64,000 bases of DNA from Dictyobacter formicarum. GTDB lineage: Bacteria > Chloroflexota > Ktedonobacteria > Ktedonobacterales > Ktedonobacteraceae. The notes under the pieces are model-generated. The model made no database searches and was not told the DNA's origin. It saw only the letters and a program-made list of their open reading frames with translations. The position numbers were made by a program, and so were the translations under genes. Position 1 is the first letter of the stretch; the number at the start of each line of letters is the position of its first letter. Shown here piece by piece: positions 37,224 to 46,270 of the stretch. Where the stretch lies: positions 62,001-126,000 of the forward strand of contig NZ_BNJJ01000024.1 of assembly GCF_016587435.1 (NCBI RefSeq), read 5' to 3'.

Positions 37224-37552
37224 ATGTCGCCTTAAGAAGCCAGAGAAAAGGGGTACAATTACCCACAAGGGAGACGCGCTATAAAACATCGGGCGCCACA
37301 GATTTGCTTTACACAGCGCCCTGCGTATGGAAACGTCTCTCGGCTGGAAGTTACAATAGAAACTCTTTTCGTTATCATAATCAAGAGATCTGCTCAATTA
37401 TAACATAGTGAGTGAGTCTCGGCCACCTCTTAAATAGCAAGCCATCGTGGTAAGGAACGGGGTCAATGGATCTCTTATCCCCTTCTCATGGTCGCGCCTG
37501 CAAACATTTGAATGGCACCCACCAGGTAAGTAATATCAGTACAGAGACATCT

Positions 37553-39601
37553 TCATTGGTATACAGGAATGAGAATTGCGACTCCGAGGGCGGGCAGTTG
37601 TATTACCTGTTCATATATGTATTGGGTAAGCACGTCGCGCATAGGTTCTGACAGCGTAATGCACTGCGCCTCTTGCAGATGGTTGAGTAAGAAGTAGGCA
37701 ACCATTTTTCCTTCGCGGCGCGTGACTTCAACCCCTCGGGGAACCTGCAGCGGCGCGGTCAGTCCCAGGCGGCTCTGCAACATTTTCATCAGCGCATCTA
37801 CTCCGGCAGCATCTGGGCGGGTCGCCACATAAAATGCCTGGCCCAGGCCATAATGATACTCGGTAATCGCTGGTCGGCCAGCATAGAAATCTTGTCCAAA
37901 GATGGCTATTGCCTGCGCCCCCTCCAGTTGCACGATGTCGCACCAGTGCTCACAATTATAGGTGCCGCTCCAATCGTCTGTCTCTTGCAGGCAGAACAGG
38001 GTATTCGTCTTTCCTGCGGGTAGCGGATCAAACTCTTCGACCCAGATGCCCAGGGTGCGCCGTAATGGCCCAGGGAATCCACCCAACCAGGCACGATGGC
38101 TCTCATCGACCATGCCGCTGAAGTAGGTGGTCAGAAAGGTGCCTCCCTCCTTGACATACTGCTCAATGGCCGCGCCCTGTTCCTCGCTCACCATGGTAAA
38201 AAGGGGCGCGATCACCAGTTGATAGTTATCCAGTGGCTGATCGGGAGATATGATATCAACGGCAATGTTACGTTTCCATAATGCCCTGTAGTAATGCTGC
38301 AGTTCCGCGATATAGTTGAAGTGGCGGCTAGGTGTGTGTCGATTTTCTACTGCCCACCAGTTGGGCCAGCTCATCATCAGTGCCACACGCGCCTGCATAT
38401 GTGTCTCCAACAAAGCAGGCTCCAGCAGCTTGAGTTCCGCGCCCAGAGCGGCAACTTCTTGAAAAATGCGCGTCTGTTCGTGTCCGGCATGACCTACGAT
38501 GGCGCCATGATACATTTCTCTGCCGCCCCGCGCCTGGCGCCATTGAAAAAACATGACGGAGTTCGATCCGTGCGCCAGCGCCTGGTAACTCTGCAGGCGC
38601 ATCACTCCCGGACGCTTGAGCGGATTCTCCTGATGCCACTGCACCTGGCTGGGCGTTTGCTCCAGCAATAGCCAGGGCTGCTTCTGCTTCAGGCTACGCA
38701 TAAAATCATAATGAAAAGCGGCCACATCGGGGGTGGCATTGTAACGGGGATAAGAATCCCAGCTGATGATATCCTGATGCTGCGCCCAGCTAAAATAGTC
38801 GATATGACGCGTCAGGCCGTGGAAATTGGTCATCACTGGCACATGCGGCGTTACATCGCGCAATATAGCGACTTCCCCTAGATATCCTTCGAGATTCATG
38901 TCCGACAAGAAATGTTGATAGTCAATCTGTAGGGCTGGCAGGCTATGCTCGCCAATACTACTGGGAGGCTGCACCTGCTCCCAGGCGGTGTAAGTACGGC
39001 TCCAGATAGAGGTAATCCAGTGGCGATTGAGCTCATCCAGGCGACCATAACGCTGCTGCAGCCAGCCGCGAAAGCGCATAGCACAGTGATCGCAATAACA
39101 GGCAGGACCATATTCGTTGCTGACATGCCAGAGTAGCAGGGCACGATGGTCGCGATAGCGCTCAGCCAGCCTGCGCACTAAATCCTGCCCGAGCCGACGA
39201 AAGTGCTCGTTGGTGGGACAATAGTTGAGCCGTACGCCAGGCTTATGCCGGACCCCTGTCTCGTCTACTGGTAAAACATCTGGATAGGCCACCGATAGCC
39301 AGGCTGGCTGGGCCGCCGTTGCGGTTCCCAGACAGGCAAAGATCTGCTGCTCCGCCAGTAGTTCGAGGATGTCATCTAACCACTCAAAGGTAAAGTGATC
39401 TTCCGCCGGCTGCAGCGCCGCCCAGCTGAAGATGCCCAGCGAAACCAGGTTCACGCCAGCCTTGCGCATCAGGCGCACATCCTCCTGCCAGATCTCGCGC
39501 CAATTCTTATCCACCATCCATTGCTCAGGATTGTAGTCGCCCCCATAAAAAACAGCGGGAAACTTGAGCTTGCTCCCTCGCTGCACAGATTGGTACATCA
39601 T
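37553..39601 (-). CDS. Beta-galactosidase, GH42
   Basis: Intracellular beta-galactosidase of glycoside hydrolase family 42, 682 aa. The N-terminal TIM barrel begins FYGGDYNPEQW. The acid/base Glu lies in HVSNEYGPACY and the nucleophile Glu in WLLLEQTPSQVQW. A Cys cluster (ACYCDHC) matches the zinc site of many GH42 enzymes. The trimerisation and C-terminal domains follow. I start at the ATG 39601, with GGAGG 8-12 bases upstream, instead of 39646. It probably acts on galacto-oligosaccharides released by extracellular enzymes such as the GH30 protein at 10.7 kb. Confidence 0.94.
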   Translation of the reverse strand: MMYQSVQRGSKLKFPAVFYGGDYNPEQWMVDKNWREIWQEDVRLMRKAGVNLVSLGIFSWAALQPAEDHFTFEWLDDILELLAEQQIFACLGTATAAQPAWLSVAYPDVLPVDETGVRHKPGVRLNYCPTNEHFRRLGQDLVRRLAERYRDHRALLLWHVSNEYGPACYCDHCAMRFRGWLQQRYGRLDELNRHWITSIWSRTYTAWEQVQPPSSIGEHSLPALQIDYQHFLSDMNLEGYLGEVAILRDVTPHVPVMTNFHGLTRHIDYFSWAQHQDIISWDSYPRYNATPDVAAFHYDFMRSLKQKQPWLLLEQTPSQVQWHQENPLKRPGVMRLQSYQALAHGSNSVMFFQWRQARGGREMYHGAIVGHAGHEQTRIFQEVAALGAELKLLEPALLETHMQARVALMMSWPNWWAVENRHTPSRHFNYIAELQHYYRALWKRNIAVDIISPDQPLDNYQLVIAPLFTMVSEEQGAAIEQYVKEGGTFLTTYFSGMVDESHRAWLGGFPGPLRRTLGIWVEEFDPLPAGKTNTLFCLQETDDWSGTYNCEHWCDIVQLEGAQAIAIFGQDFYAGRPAITEYHYGLGQAFYVATRPDAAGVDALMKMLQSRLGLTAPLQVPRGVEVTRREGKMVAYFLLNHLQEAQCITLSEPMRDVLTQYIYEQVIQLPALGVAILIPVYQ

Positions 39602-39845
39602 ATCTCCACCCTCCAACATATCCACTGATCCGCGTCGCGCACGCATCTATACTGCCATTTCTATAGTTGATAGCCGTCACACATAGTATTTTTTTTAGTA
39701 TAAGCTGCAAATACAAACCTTAAACAGATCTCGCGCATACTCAAGTCTACACAATCTCAGAGCCATCTCCGCTCTTTTCAACCAAAAAACGGCATGGTAT
39801 GTGTGCATAAAAACGTACAAGAAACCCGAGACCCATAGGTTCGGA

Positions 39846-39946
39846 CCTTGCGTCCGATTTCTCCCTCCACACACGTAACGTTCCCTCGTAGATTCAAACC
39901 TCGCGTCCGATTTCTTCCCCCACGCACGTAACACGCCCTGCCAGAT
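39846..39946. repeat. Two tandem direct repeats, period 53 bp
   Basis: Two copies of a roughly 48-bp unit starting near 39846 and 39899 share the core GCGTCCGATTTCT-CC-CCAC-CACGTAAC. The first contains the palindrome TCGGACC-TTGC-GTCCGA. No coding function is evident. The gene-free stretch 39602-40132 contains nothing else recognised. Confidence 0.55.
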
Positions 39947-40132
39947 ATGATCTTCGAGGAGAAAAGCTAGATACACGAAATGTATTGTCCACAAAAAGGC
40001 CTTGTCTCTATCAGCTGGCAAAAGATAAAATGGCCTTATACTTGAGAACTTCTTGTTTGGCTAGCGGCTCAATGGGCATACAGAAACTCGTGGAGGCGTG
40101 GCAAACATAATAATAAACAGTAAAGGTTCATT

Positions 40133-41041
40133 ATGGACAAATTATTCTGGGGCTCGATTGCGCGTAACCATTTTCAGGTTCCGGCTGGCTATAGCGTTGA
40201 GCAGCTAACGCCGGAATTGTTGCATCGGCTGGGCGAGCCCGATCCCGAGTTGCGCGACTACTATATCTATTCAACCCTCGAAAATTGGATTCAAGAAGGC
40301 TTCTATAATCATGCAGCGCTGCGTTCTATGATTATGCAGTTGGCAGAGAATATGCGGCACGAGTTAGGTACGCAGGGAGACGATACGGTACTGCTGCGCT
40401 CATTTTCTGCCCTGACCCTCTCCGATGTTCTCAAATACGATAATAAGCATCCTTTTCTGGCCAGAAGTGAAGTCCACGGCATTCTGGAGCAGGCCATCGA
40501 TTATCTGGTAAGCGAGCAGGATTTGCGCGGTTATGTCACCGGTAAAGGTTGGCTGCACGCGCTGGCCCATGCCGGGGATCTCCTGGGGGTGCTCGCCCGC
40601 AACCGCCATATCGGGGATGTCGAGCTCAAGCGTATGATGGCCGCCATTGCGGAACGGGTGACGCTGCCAACCGATTATAGCTATATGACATTGGAGGAGG
40701 AGCGCCTGGCTCTGGTCGTGATTGCGGCTCTGACGCGCGATATCCTCTCTCCGACCTTCTGGCCCTGGTGGGGCAGGCAAATGGCTCAGGTAGAAGAACG
40801 CATGCGCTGGGAAGATACCGTGCGCTTTGCGCAGCCTCCCGATATCTGTGCCTACCATAATACAAAATTATTCTTGCATAGCCTGTACTTTCAACTGACT
40901 ATCACTGGCTATAAAATGCGCGGTACGCAGGAGTTGGTCGAAACGATCAGGCAAACCCTGAATCGGCTTGATCCAGGCTTCTTCTCGGCAGATGTCATTA
41001 AGATCCTTGATGCAGATATCCACACCGAGGACTTAACATAG
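40133..41041 (+). CDS. DUF2785-family protein
   Basis: A 302-aa, largely alpha-helical cytosolic protein. It contains the family signatures RDYYIYSTLENWIQEG, RSFSALTLSDVLKYDNKHPFL, GYVTGKGWLHALAHAGDLL and EEERLALVVIAALTRDILSP. The function of the family is unknown. The start has AAAGG six bases upstream. It is monocistronic; a 230-bp regulatory region follows before the amidohydrolase operon. Confidence 0.85.
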   Translation: MDKLFWGSIARNHFQVPAGYSVEQLTPELLHRLGEPDPELRDYYIYSTLENWIQEGFYNHAALRSMIMQLAENMRHELGTQGDDTVLLRSFSALTLSDVLKYDNKHPFLARSEVHGILEQAIDYLVSEQDLRGYVTGKGWLHALAHAGDLLGVLARNRHIGDVELKRMMAAIAERVTLPTDYSYMTLEEERLALVVIAALTRDILSPTFWPWWGRQMAQVEERMRWEDTVRFAQPPDICAYHNTKLFLHSLYFQLTITGYKMRGTQELVETIRQTLNRLDPGFFSADVIKILDADIHTEDLT

Positions 41042-41107
41042 CCGTTCAAAAATTTTTTCGCTCTTTACAACTCTTGCAATAAGCGTTACTATAAGAGAAA
41101 CAATCTA

Positions 41108-41137
41108 TGTTGACAAAATCAATCAACTTTGTCGACA
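41108..41137. promoter_or_regulatory. Candidate operator upstream of the amidohydrolase operon
   Basis: TGTTGACAAA and TTTGTCGACA, 10-nt arms with one mismatch, are separated by 10 bases and overlap a TTGACA -35-like sequence. A second dyad, GTTGTCC...GGACAAC, lies at 41163-41196. The pair suggests a repressible promoter about 140 bases ahead of the operon. Confidence 0.45.
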
Positions 41138-41274
41138 TAAGAGGATTGCCCTTACATTAATGGTTGTCCTCTGTTTATCGTTTATGTATGGACAACTAGA
41201 CGAGTAGAAGACGTTTCACGCTCCTGATGATGTCAAAGGGCAGTTGTGGGGTACAATAAAGGAGTGAAGGTACT

Positions 41275-42387
41275 TTGAGTGAAAGGATGCGAGTAATGAC
41301 GACAACTGATACCTCTAACCGTCAGTCTACTGGTGGATCGAAGTACACAGGTCCAATTATCGATACCGACATACATGAGACGTTTACTAAATGGACCGAC
41401 CTGGTACCATATTTGAAGGAGCCGTGGCGCGGTTTGATTACCAATGGTGCCTGGCAGGGCACAGGTAATCCTCATGTACACTGGGCCAGCCATGGTGTGA
41501 ACCGTGGCGACTCTCAACCCGCTGATGGCTCTCCGGCTGGCTCAAACTATGAGTTGCTGCGTAAGCAGGTGCTGGACCTCTATCCAATCAAGCATGCTAT
41601 CTTAACTGGACAATTTATGCCGGCGGTAATGCCGATGCAGTTTGAGTTCGCGACCGCGCTGGCCAATGCCTATAATAATTTTGTGATTGATCATTGGCTG
41701 GCTCTAGATCCTCGCCTTTGTGCCAGTATTCAGCTGGCTCCTCAAGATCCCCAGGCAGCCGCCCGCGAGATCGATCGTCTGGGTCCCGATCCTCGCTTTG
41801 TGCAGATCTTACTGCCTATCGGACAGTGGTCCTATGGCGATCCTTTCTATCATCCGATCTTTGAAGCGGCTGCCCGCCATAATCTGGTGGTGGCATTCCA
41901 TCACACGGGAGCTGTGGAAAGCGCTCTCGGTAAGGGCCGCTATTATATCGAGTGGCACATCAATGTGCCGCAGGGAGCCATGGCAACCCTGACCAGCCTG
42001 GTCGTCAATGGTGTCTTTGATAAGTTCCCCACGCTGCGCTTCTGTGTTCTGGAAAGCGGCTATAGCTGGCTGCCTCATCTGCTCTGGCGCATGGACCAGA
42101 ATTATCGCTCACTCCATCTGGAGGTACCCTGGGTCAAACAACTTCCCTCTAAATATATTCGTGAGCGCGTGAAATTCTCGACGCAGCCAACTGAGGATAC
42201 CAGTGTGGAAAACTGGCTGCGCCTGCATGAGATGCTGGAAACCGATAAGCTGCTGGTCTTCGCCACCGATTATCCCCACTGGGACTTCGATTCGCCTGAG
42301 GAGTCTGTGCCGCGTGGCCTTCCTGCTGATTTACGGCAGAAGATTTTCTACGATAATGCGCGCGAGCTCTTTGGATTTGAGGACTAG
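41275..42387 (+). CDS. Amidohydrolase-superfamily metal-dependent hydrolase (ACMSD-like)
   Basis: TIM-barrel hydrolase/decarboxylase of the amidohydrolase_2 family, 370 aa. The N-terminal motif is IIDTDIHETF in place of the commonest DxHxH, with the conserved His pair in VAFHHTGA and the Asp in DYPHWDFD near the end. It is cytosolic. The start is uncertain: TTG at 41275 (AAAGGAG at 41258) or ATG at 41296 (GAAAGG at 41280). It leads an apparent operon with a Rieske protein 18 bases downstream and an ABC importer, so it probably processes an imported ring or sugar-like compound, but no substrate can be assigned. Confidence 0.85.
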   Translation: MSERMRVMTTTDTSNRQSTGGSKYTGPIIDTDIHETFTKWTDLVPYLKEPWRGLITNGAWQGTGNPHVHWASHGVNRGDSQPADGSPAGSNYELLRKQVLDLYPIKHAILTGQFMPAVMPMQFEFATALANAYNNFVIDHWLALDPRLCASIQLAPQDPQAAAREIDRLGPDPRFVQILLPIGQWSYGDPFYHPIFEAAARHNLVVAFHHTGAVESALGKGRYYIEWHINVPQGAMATLTSLVVNGVFDKFPTLRFCVLESGYSWLPHLLWRMDQNYRSLHLEVPWVKQLPSKYIRERVKFSTQPTEDTSVENWLRLHEMLETDKLLVFATDYPHWDFDSPEESVPRGLPADLRQKIFYDNARELFGFED

Positions 42388-42405
42388 AAGGGAGTTTCAG
42401 AGAAG

Positions 42406-42762
42406 ATGCAGTATCATGTTTGCCACGAAACAGATGTTCCGCGTGGTGAGAAACGCAGCTATACCGTCAAAAATATTCCAGTTGTGGTGGTCCATAGTGA
42501 GCATGATGAGTTTTATGCCATCTATGGTATCTGCCCCCACCAGCGTAGCCCTCTTGGCGAGGGCACACTGGTGGGCCTGACTGAGGCTACGCAGCCGGGC
42601 GAGGAATTCGCCATTGTGCGCAAGGGCGAGATTATTCGCTGCCCATGGCATGGCTTTGGCTTCGATGTCAAAACGGGCGCCTGCCTGACCGAGCCAGATA
42701 AGTTCCGTGTGCGCACTTACCCCATTAAGGTCGATAATCACGAAATCTATCTGGAGATTTAA
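42406..42762 (+). CDS. Rieske [2Fe-2S] ferredoxin-type protein
   Basis: A 118-aa soluble Rieske protein. The cluster ligands are in CPHQRSPLGEG and CPWHGFGFD, Cys-His then Cys-His. No membrane helix or signal peptide is present, so it is the small ferredoxin type serving an oxygenase or reductase rather than the cytochrome bc complex. It sits between the amidohydrolase and the ABC binding protein in the operon. The partner oxygenase is not in the window. Confidence 0.92.
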   Translation: MQYHVCHETDVPRGEKRSYTVKNIPVVVVHSEHDEFYAIYGICPHQRSPLGEGTLVGLTEATQPGEEFAIVRKGEIIRCPWHGFGFDVKTGACLTEPDKFRVRTYPIKVDNHEIYLEI

Positions 42763-42836
42763 TCATCTCTTTCATTTCTTTATTATTTCTCTGGCAGCCA
42801 GAATGCCCTGGCGCAAGGAAAGGTGGATATCTTTTT

Positions 42837-44198
42837 ATGGGATTTATTCCTCAGCAGCCCATAAATGCTCATTCGGCAAACTCTATTTCAACGCAAAAGC
42901 TGACACGCCGTACGCTGCTCGGCAATGGAGTGAAGGCGGGCGTCGGTGCCACGATGCTCGGTCCACTCCTGGCAGCGTGCGGTGAAGACGCATCTTCGTC
43001 ATCCAGGCCCAATGGCCCGGTAACGATCCAATACGCGGCCCTGAATGATCAGACCGGCGAGCAGGCAGCCGAAATTGCTCGTTTCAATGATCTGCATAAG
43101 GGTAAAATCAAGGTTGAGTATCAGCAGCTGCCTCCGGTCTCGACTGATCAATACGGCAAATTCGTGAGCGCGTTCCGGGCCCAATCAGAAGTACCTGACG
43201 TTGTCCATATTGATGTGACGTGGCCAGCGCAGTTCGCCAGTTCTGGCTGGCTGGAGCCTCTCGATCGCTATGCCTCCGCCGATTATTTGAAGCAGTTCTA
43301 TCCCAGCGCAAGCAATGTGGCTAAGATCGATGGCAAAATTTACGGCATCCAACGCTACCTGGATATTGGATTGCTCTACTACCGCACCGACCTGGTGAAA
43401 AAGTATGGTGGCCAGGTGCCCCAGACCAGGGCCGATATGGAAGCCATGGCGACAAAAATTCTGGCTGGCGAGAAGTCAAACGGCGTTCAATATGGCTACG
43501 TGATGCAGGGCAAAAAGATCGAGGCTATCGTTGATGAGTGGCTGGAGTTCCTCTGGGGCGCCGGTGGCAACATTGGCAATCCAGGTAGCCTGAAGGTCGA
43601 TGACGCCACCAGCATCGATGCACTCCAATATATGCACGATCTGATCTACAGCAAAAAACTGTCCCCGACTGGCACCAATACGTATGCGCCGAACGATGCT
43701 CTCAACCTATTCAATAATGGTCAGGCCCCTTTTATGCGCAACTGGGTCTTTGCGTATACGCTGGCGAATAATCCAAAGAATTCGAAGGTGGCCGGTAAGG
43801 TGGGAATTGCGCCCACACTTTCCCTCAGTGGCAGCAAGGGACAGGGCTGCACCGGCGGCTGGGTGCTGGCCATCAATGCCAATTCTAAATATAAAGATGA
43901 GGCATGGGCCTTTATCGACTTCATGCTTAGCAAAGAGACACAGACCTCGATGGCCCAGAATGCCGGATTGGTCTCGACGCGTCCCGATGTGATCAGTGAT
44001 CCGGCGCTCCAGTCCAAACATCCACAATTCAAAGATCTGGCCACCATTTTGAACGGTGGTCATAATCGGCCGCAACTAAAAACCTATAACCAGTTCACGA
44101 CGCCACTGCAGGCCGCCATCAATGGTGTTCTCAGCAATCAGCAGTCGGCAGCAGATGCGCTGCATGGAGTGCAATCTCAGATTGCTTCTCTGGCTTAA
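42837..44198 (+). CDS. ABC transporter substrate-binding lipoprotein (sugar-type, family 1)
   Basis: A 453-aa extracellular solute-binding protein. Twin Arg (LTRRTLLGNG) precedes a hydrophobic stretch and the lipobox LLAAC, so it is probably a Tat-exported lipoprotein. The mature part has the MalE/UgpB-type fold, with NDQTGEQAAEIARFNDLHKG and FVSAFRAQSEVPDVVHIDVTWPAQF. It feeds the two permeases at 44.4-46.2 kb. A strong hairpin lies 11 bases after the stop. Confidence 0.9.
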   Translation: MGFIPQQPINAHSANSISTQKLTRRTLLGNGVKAGVGATMLGPLLAACGEDASSSSRPNGPVTIQYAALNDQTGEQAAEIARFNDLHKGKIKVEYQQLPPVSTDQYGKFVSAFRAQSEVPDVVHIDVTWPAQFASSGWLEPLDRYASADYLKQFYPSASNVAKIDGKIYGIQRYLDIGLLYYRTDLVKKYGGQVPQTRADMEAMATKILAGEKSNGVQYGYVMQGKKIEAIVDEWLEFLWGAGGNIGNPGSLKVDDATSIDALQYMHDLIYSKKLSPTGTNTYAPNDALNLFNNGQAPFMRNWVFAYTLANNPKNSKVAGKVGIAPTLSLSGSKGQGCTGGWVLAINANSKYKDEAWAFIDFMLSKETQTSMAQNAGLVSTRPDVISDPALQSKHPQFKDLATILNGGHNRPQLKTYNQFTTPLQAAINGVLSNQQSAADALHGVQSQIASLA

Positions 44199-44208
44199 CA
44201 TTGGGATG

Positions 44209-44239
44209 CCCGGGCTGTTCACCTTGAACAATGCCCGGG
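44209..44239 (+). repeat. Hairpin between the binding protein and permease genes
   Basis: CCCGGGC-TGTTCA folds onto TGAACA-AT-GCCCGGG with a 3-nt loop. Such hairpins between a binding-protein gene and its permease genes typically stabilise the upstream message so that the binding protein is made in excess. The gene-free stretch to 44366 holds nothing else. Confidence 0.7.
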
Positions 44240-44366
44240 GACTCCTTGCTGATCTATCTCTTACCAACCTCTGTCTGCGGTCTAATGGGAGATTGATCCC
44301 TCAAGAGATGATCTGTTCCCTTCGATTTCACGTCTGTTCATACAGAGAAAAAGGATTACAACGCAT

Positions 44367-45284
44367 ATGGCGGTAGTTCGTTCACGCACTAAGAGAAGTA
44401 TTCTGGAACGTCGAGAGGAGCGACTGGCCTGGGCTATGCTGACTCCTGTCCTGGTCGCGCTGCTGGCTATGGGAGTCTATCCTGCGGTAAGTACTATCTG
44501 GTATTCGTTCCATAAAGGCGGCTCATTCGGCCTGGGTATGTCATTGGCTGGTTTTGATGGCTATATACGCCTGGCCCATGACATACAATTCTGGAATGCT
44601 CTGAAATTCTCTCTGCTCTTTAGCCTGATTACAGTGGCGGGGCAAATGATCCTTGGCACGGCGCTGGCGCTGTTCGCGAATATGAAATTTCGTGGTCGCT
44701 GGTTGGTGCGCACGGCTATCCTGCTGCCGTGGGCTATTCCGACCGCCACCAATTCGGTCATCTGGGCCTATATCTTTAATGATCAGTATGGCCTGGTGAA
44801 TAGCCTCTTGCTGCGACTCCATATCATCGATCATGCGCACCTGATCAACTGGCTCGGCTCGGCCCCGCTGGCGGTAACGCTGATCTATGTGCTGGCGATC
44901 TGGAAGGCAAATTCACTGGTAGCGCTGCTGGTGCTGGCTGGTCTACAGTCCATTCCAGAGGAAACGATTGAAGCGGCCCGTGTGGATGGCGCGTCCTCCT
45001 GGCAGGCGCTGTGGCGCATAACGCTGCCATTAGTGCGCCCAACCCTGGTGGTGACGCTGGTGCTGCGCACAATCGAGTCGTTGCAGTCATTTGATTTGAT
45101 CAGCGCCTTTACTAATGGCGCACCCGGCAACGCCACCCAGAACCTGGGGCTCTACATCAATCTGCAAATTCAGCAGTTCGGCGACTTTCCCTATGGCTCG
45201 AATATCGCCATCGTGCTGATGCTGATTACCTTTGCCTTTATCATCGTCTACCTGCGTACCCTGTATCGCCCCGGTGTAAGCTAA
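44367..45284 (+). CDS. ABC transporter permease, MalF-like
   Basis: A 305-aa inner-membrane permease with about six helices. The EAA-type loop contacting the ATPase is EAARVDGASSWQALWRITLPL. It is followed 20 bases later by the second permease. No ATPase gene is in the operon, so a shared MsmK-type ATPase encoded elsewhere is expected. Confidence 0.92.
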   Translation: MAVVRSRTKRSILERREERLAWAMLTPVLVALLAMGVYPAVSTIWYSFHKGGSFGLGMSLAGFDGYIRLAHDIQFWNALKFSLLFSLITVAGQMILGTALALFANMKFRGRWLVRTAILLPWAIPTATNSVIWAYIFNDQYGLVNSLLLRLHIIDHAHLINWLGSAPLAVTLIYVLAIWKANSLVALLVLAGLQSIPEETIEAARVDGASSWQALWRITLPLVRPTLVVTLVLRTIESLQSFDLISAFTNGAPGNATQNLGLYINLQIQQFGDFPYGSNIAIVLMLITFAFIIVYLRTLYRPGVS

Positions 45285-45304
45285 AAGTTGAGAGGATTCT
45301 ATAT

Positions 45305-46207
45305 ATGGCACAGACACTTCAAGCAGAGCACCAGCACCAGGCGCAGCCCAGTTCGGTGAGGACGAAACAACCGCGCCGCAGGCCTATTTTCTTTCTGACC
45401 AGTACGATCATTTATGTGATCTCCGCACTCATCCTCCTGATCCAGTTCTTTCCAATGCTCTGGGCATTGGCAACATCTTTGATGACGTCACAGGAGACCA
45501 CGACGGTCCCGGCCACGTTGCTGCCAGCACATCCTACGCTCACCAGCTATGTGGAGGCTTTACAGGGCGAGATCGGCCACTACTATGTAAATAGTGTGAT
45601 TACGGCCAGCGTTTCTACGGTGATCACGATGGTGCTGGCTACTCTGGCAGCCTATGCCTTTGCACGGCTACGCTTTCGCTGGAAAAATATCATCCTGCTG
45701 CTGGTCCTTTTCTTTTCGCTCTTTCCACCACTGGTCCAGGTCATTCCAATCTACCAGATTTTGCATAGTCTGCATCTGCTGAATACGCTGCCGGGCTTGA
45801 TTTTGCCATACTCTGTCTTTGGCTTGCCGCTGGCGGTGCTGGTCCTGATGGCTTTTTTCCAGGATGTGCCGGTCGAGCTTGAGGAGGCGGCTATCGTGGA
45901 TGGACTTTCGCGCTTTCGAGCGTTCATACAAATCATTTTGCCAGTGACTATACCCGGCTTATTTGCGACCGCTATTATTGTGTTTGTCGGCAACTGGAAT
46001 GAATATCTGTTTGCTTTGAACTATACCAGCACCAAAACATATACGCTGCCGGTCGGCATCGTAACCGTCAGTCAGACCGAGTTTACAACCAATTTCGCCA
46101 TTCTCTCGGCGGCTACGATCCTTTCGGTGATACCACTGGTGGTCTTAATTATGCTGCTTGAACGGCGTGTAGTCTCCGGCCTGACGGCAGGCGCGCTCAA
46201 AGGTTAG
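45305..46207 (+). CDS. ABC transporter permease, MalG-like
   Basis: A 300-aa permease with about six membrane helices. Its EAA loop is EEAAIVDGLSRFRAFIQIILPV. The N-terminus is basic and Gln-rich. Together with the previous gene it forms the heterodimeric channel. A palindromic terminator follows at 46218. Confidence 0.92.
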   Translation: MAQTLQAEHQHQAQPSSVRTKQPRRRPIFFLTSTIIYVISALILLIQFFPMLWALATSLMTSQETTTVPATLLPAHPTLTSYVEALQGEIGHYYVNSVITASVSTVITMVLATLAAYAFARLRFRWKNIILLLVLFFSLFPPLVQVIPIYQILHSLHLLNTLPGLILPYSVFGLPLAVLVLMAFFQDVPVELEEAAIVDGLSRFRAFIQIILPVTIPGLFATAIIVFVGNWNEYLFALNYTSTKTYTLPVGIVTVSQTEFTTNFAILSAATILSVIPLVVLIMLLERRVVSGLTAGALKG

Positions 46208-46217
46208 TTTAAAAGAA

Positions 46218-46241
46218 GCCGGAGTGCAATTGCACTCCGGC
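46218..46241. terminator. Terminator palindrome after the ABC operon
   Basis: A fully self-complementary 24-base palindrome (GCCGGAGTGCAA / TTGCACTCCGGC) lies between convergent genes. AT-rich flanks on both sides make it a probable bidirectional terminator. Confidence 0.7.
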
Positions 46242-46270
46242 CAGCGTTATCTTTAAACAATAAAGCTCAA

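Noticed and set aside
39695..40021. 108-codon minus-strand frame over the tandem repeats
   Set aside because: It is caused by the repeats and has no start signal or similarity.
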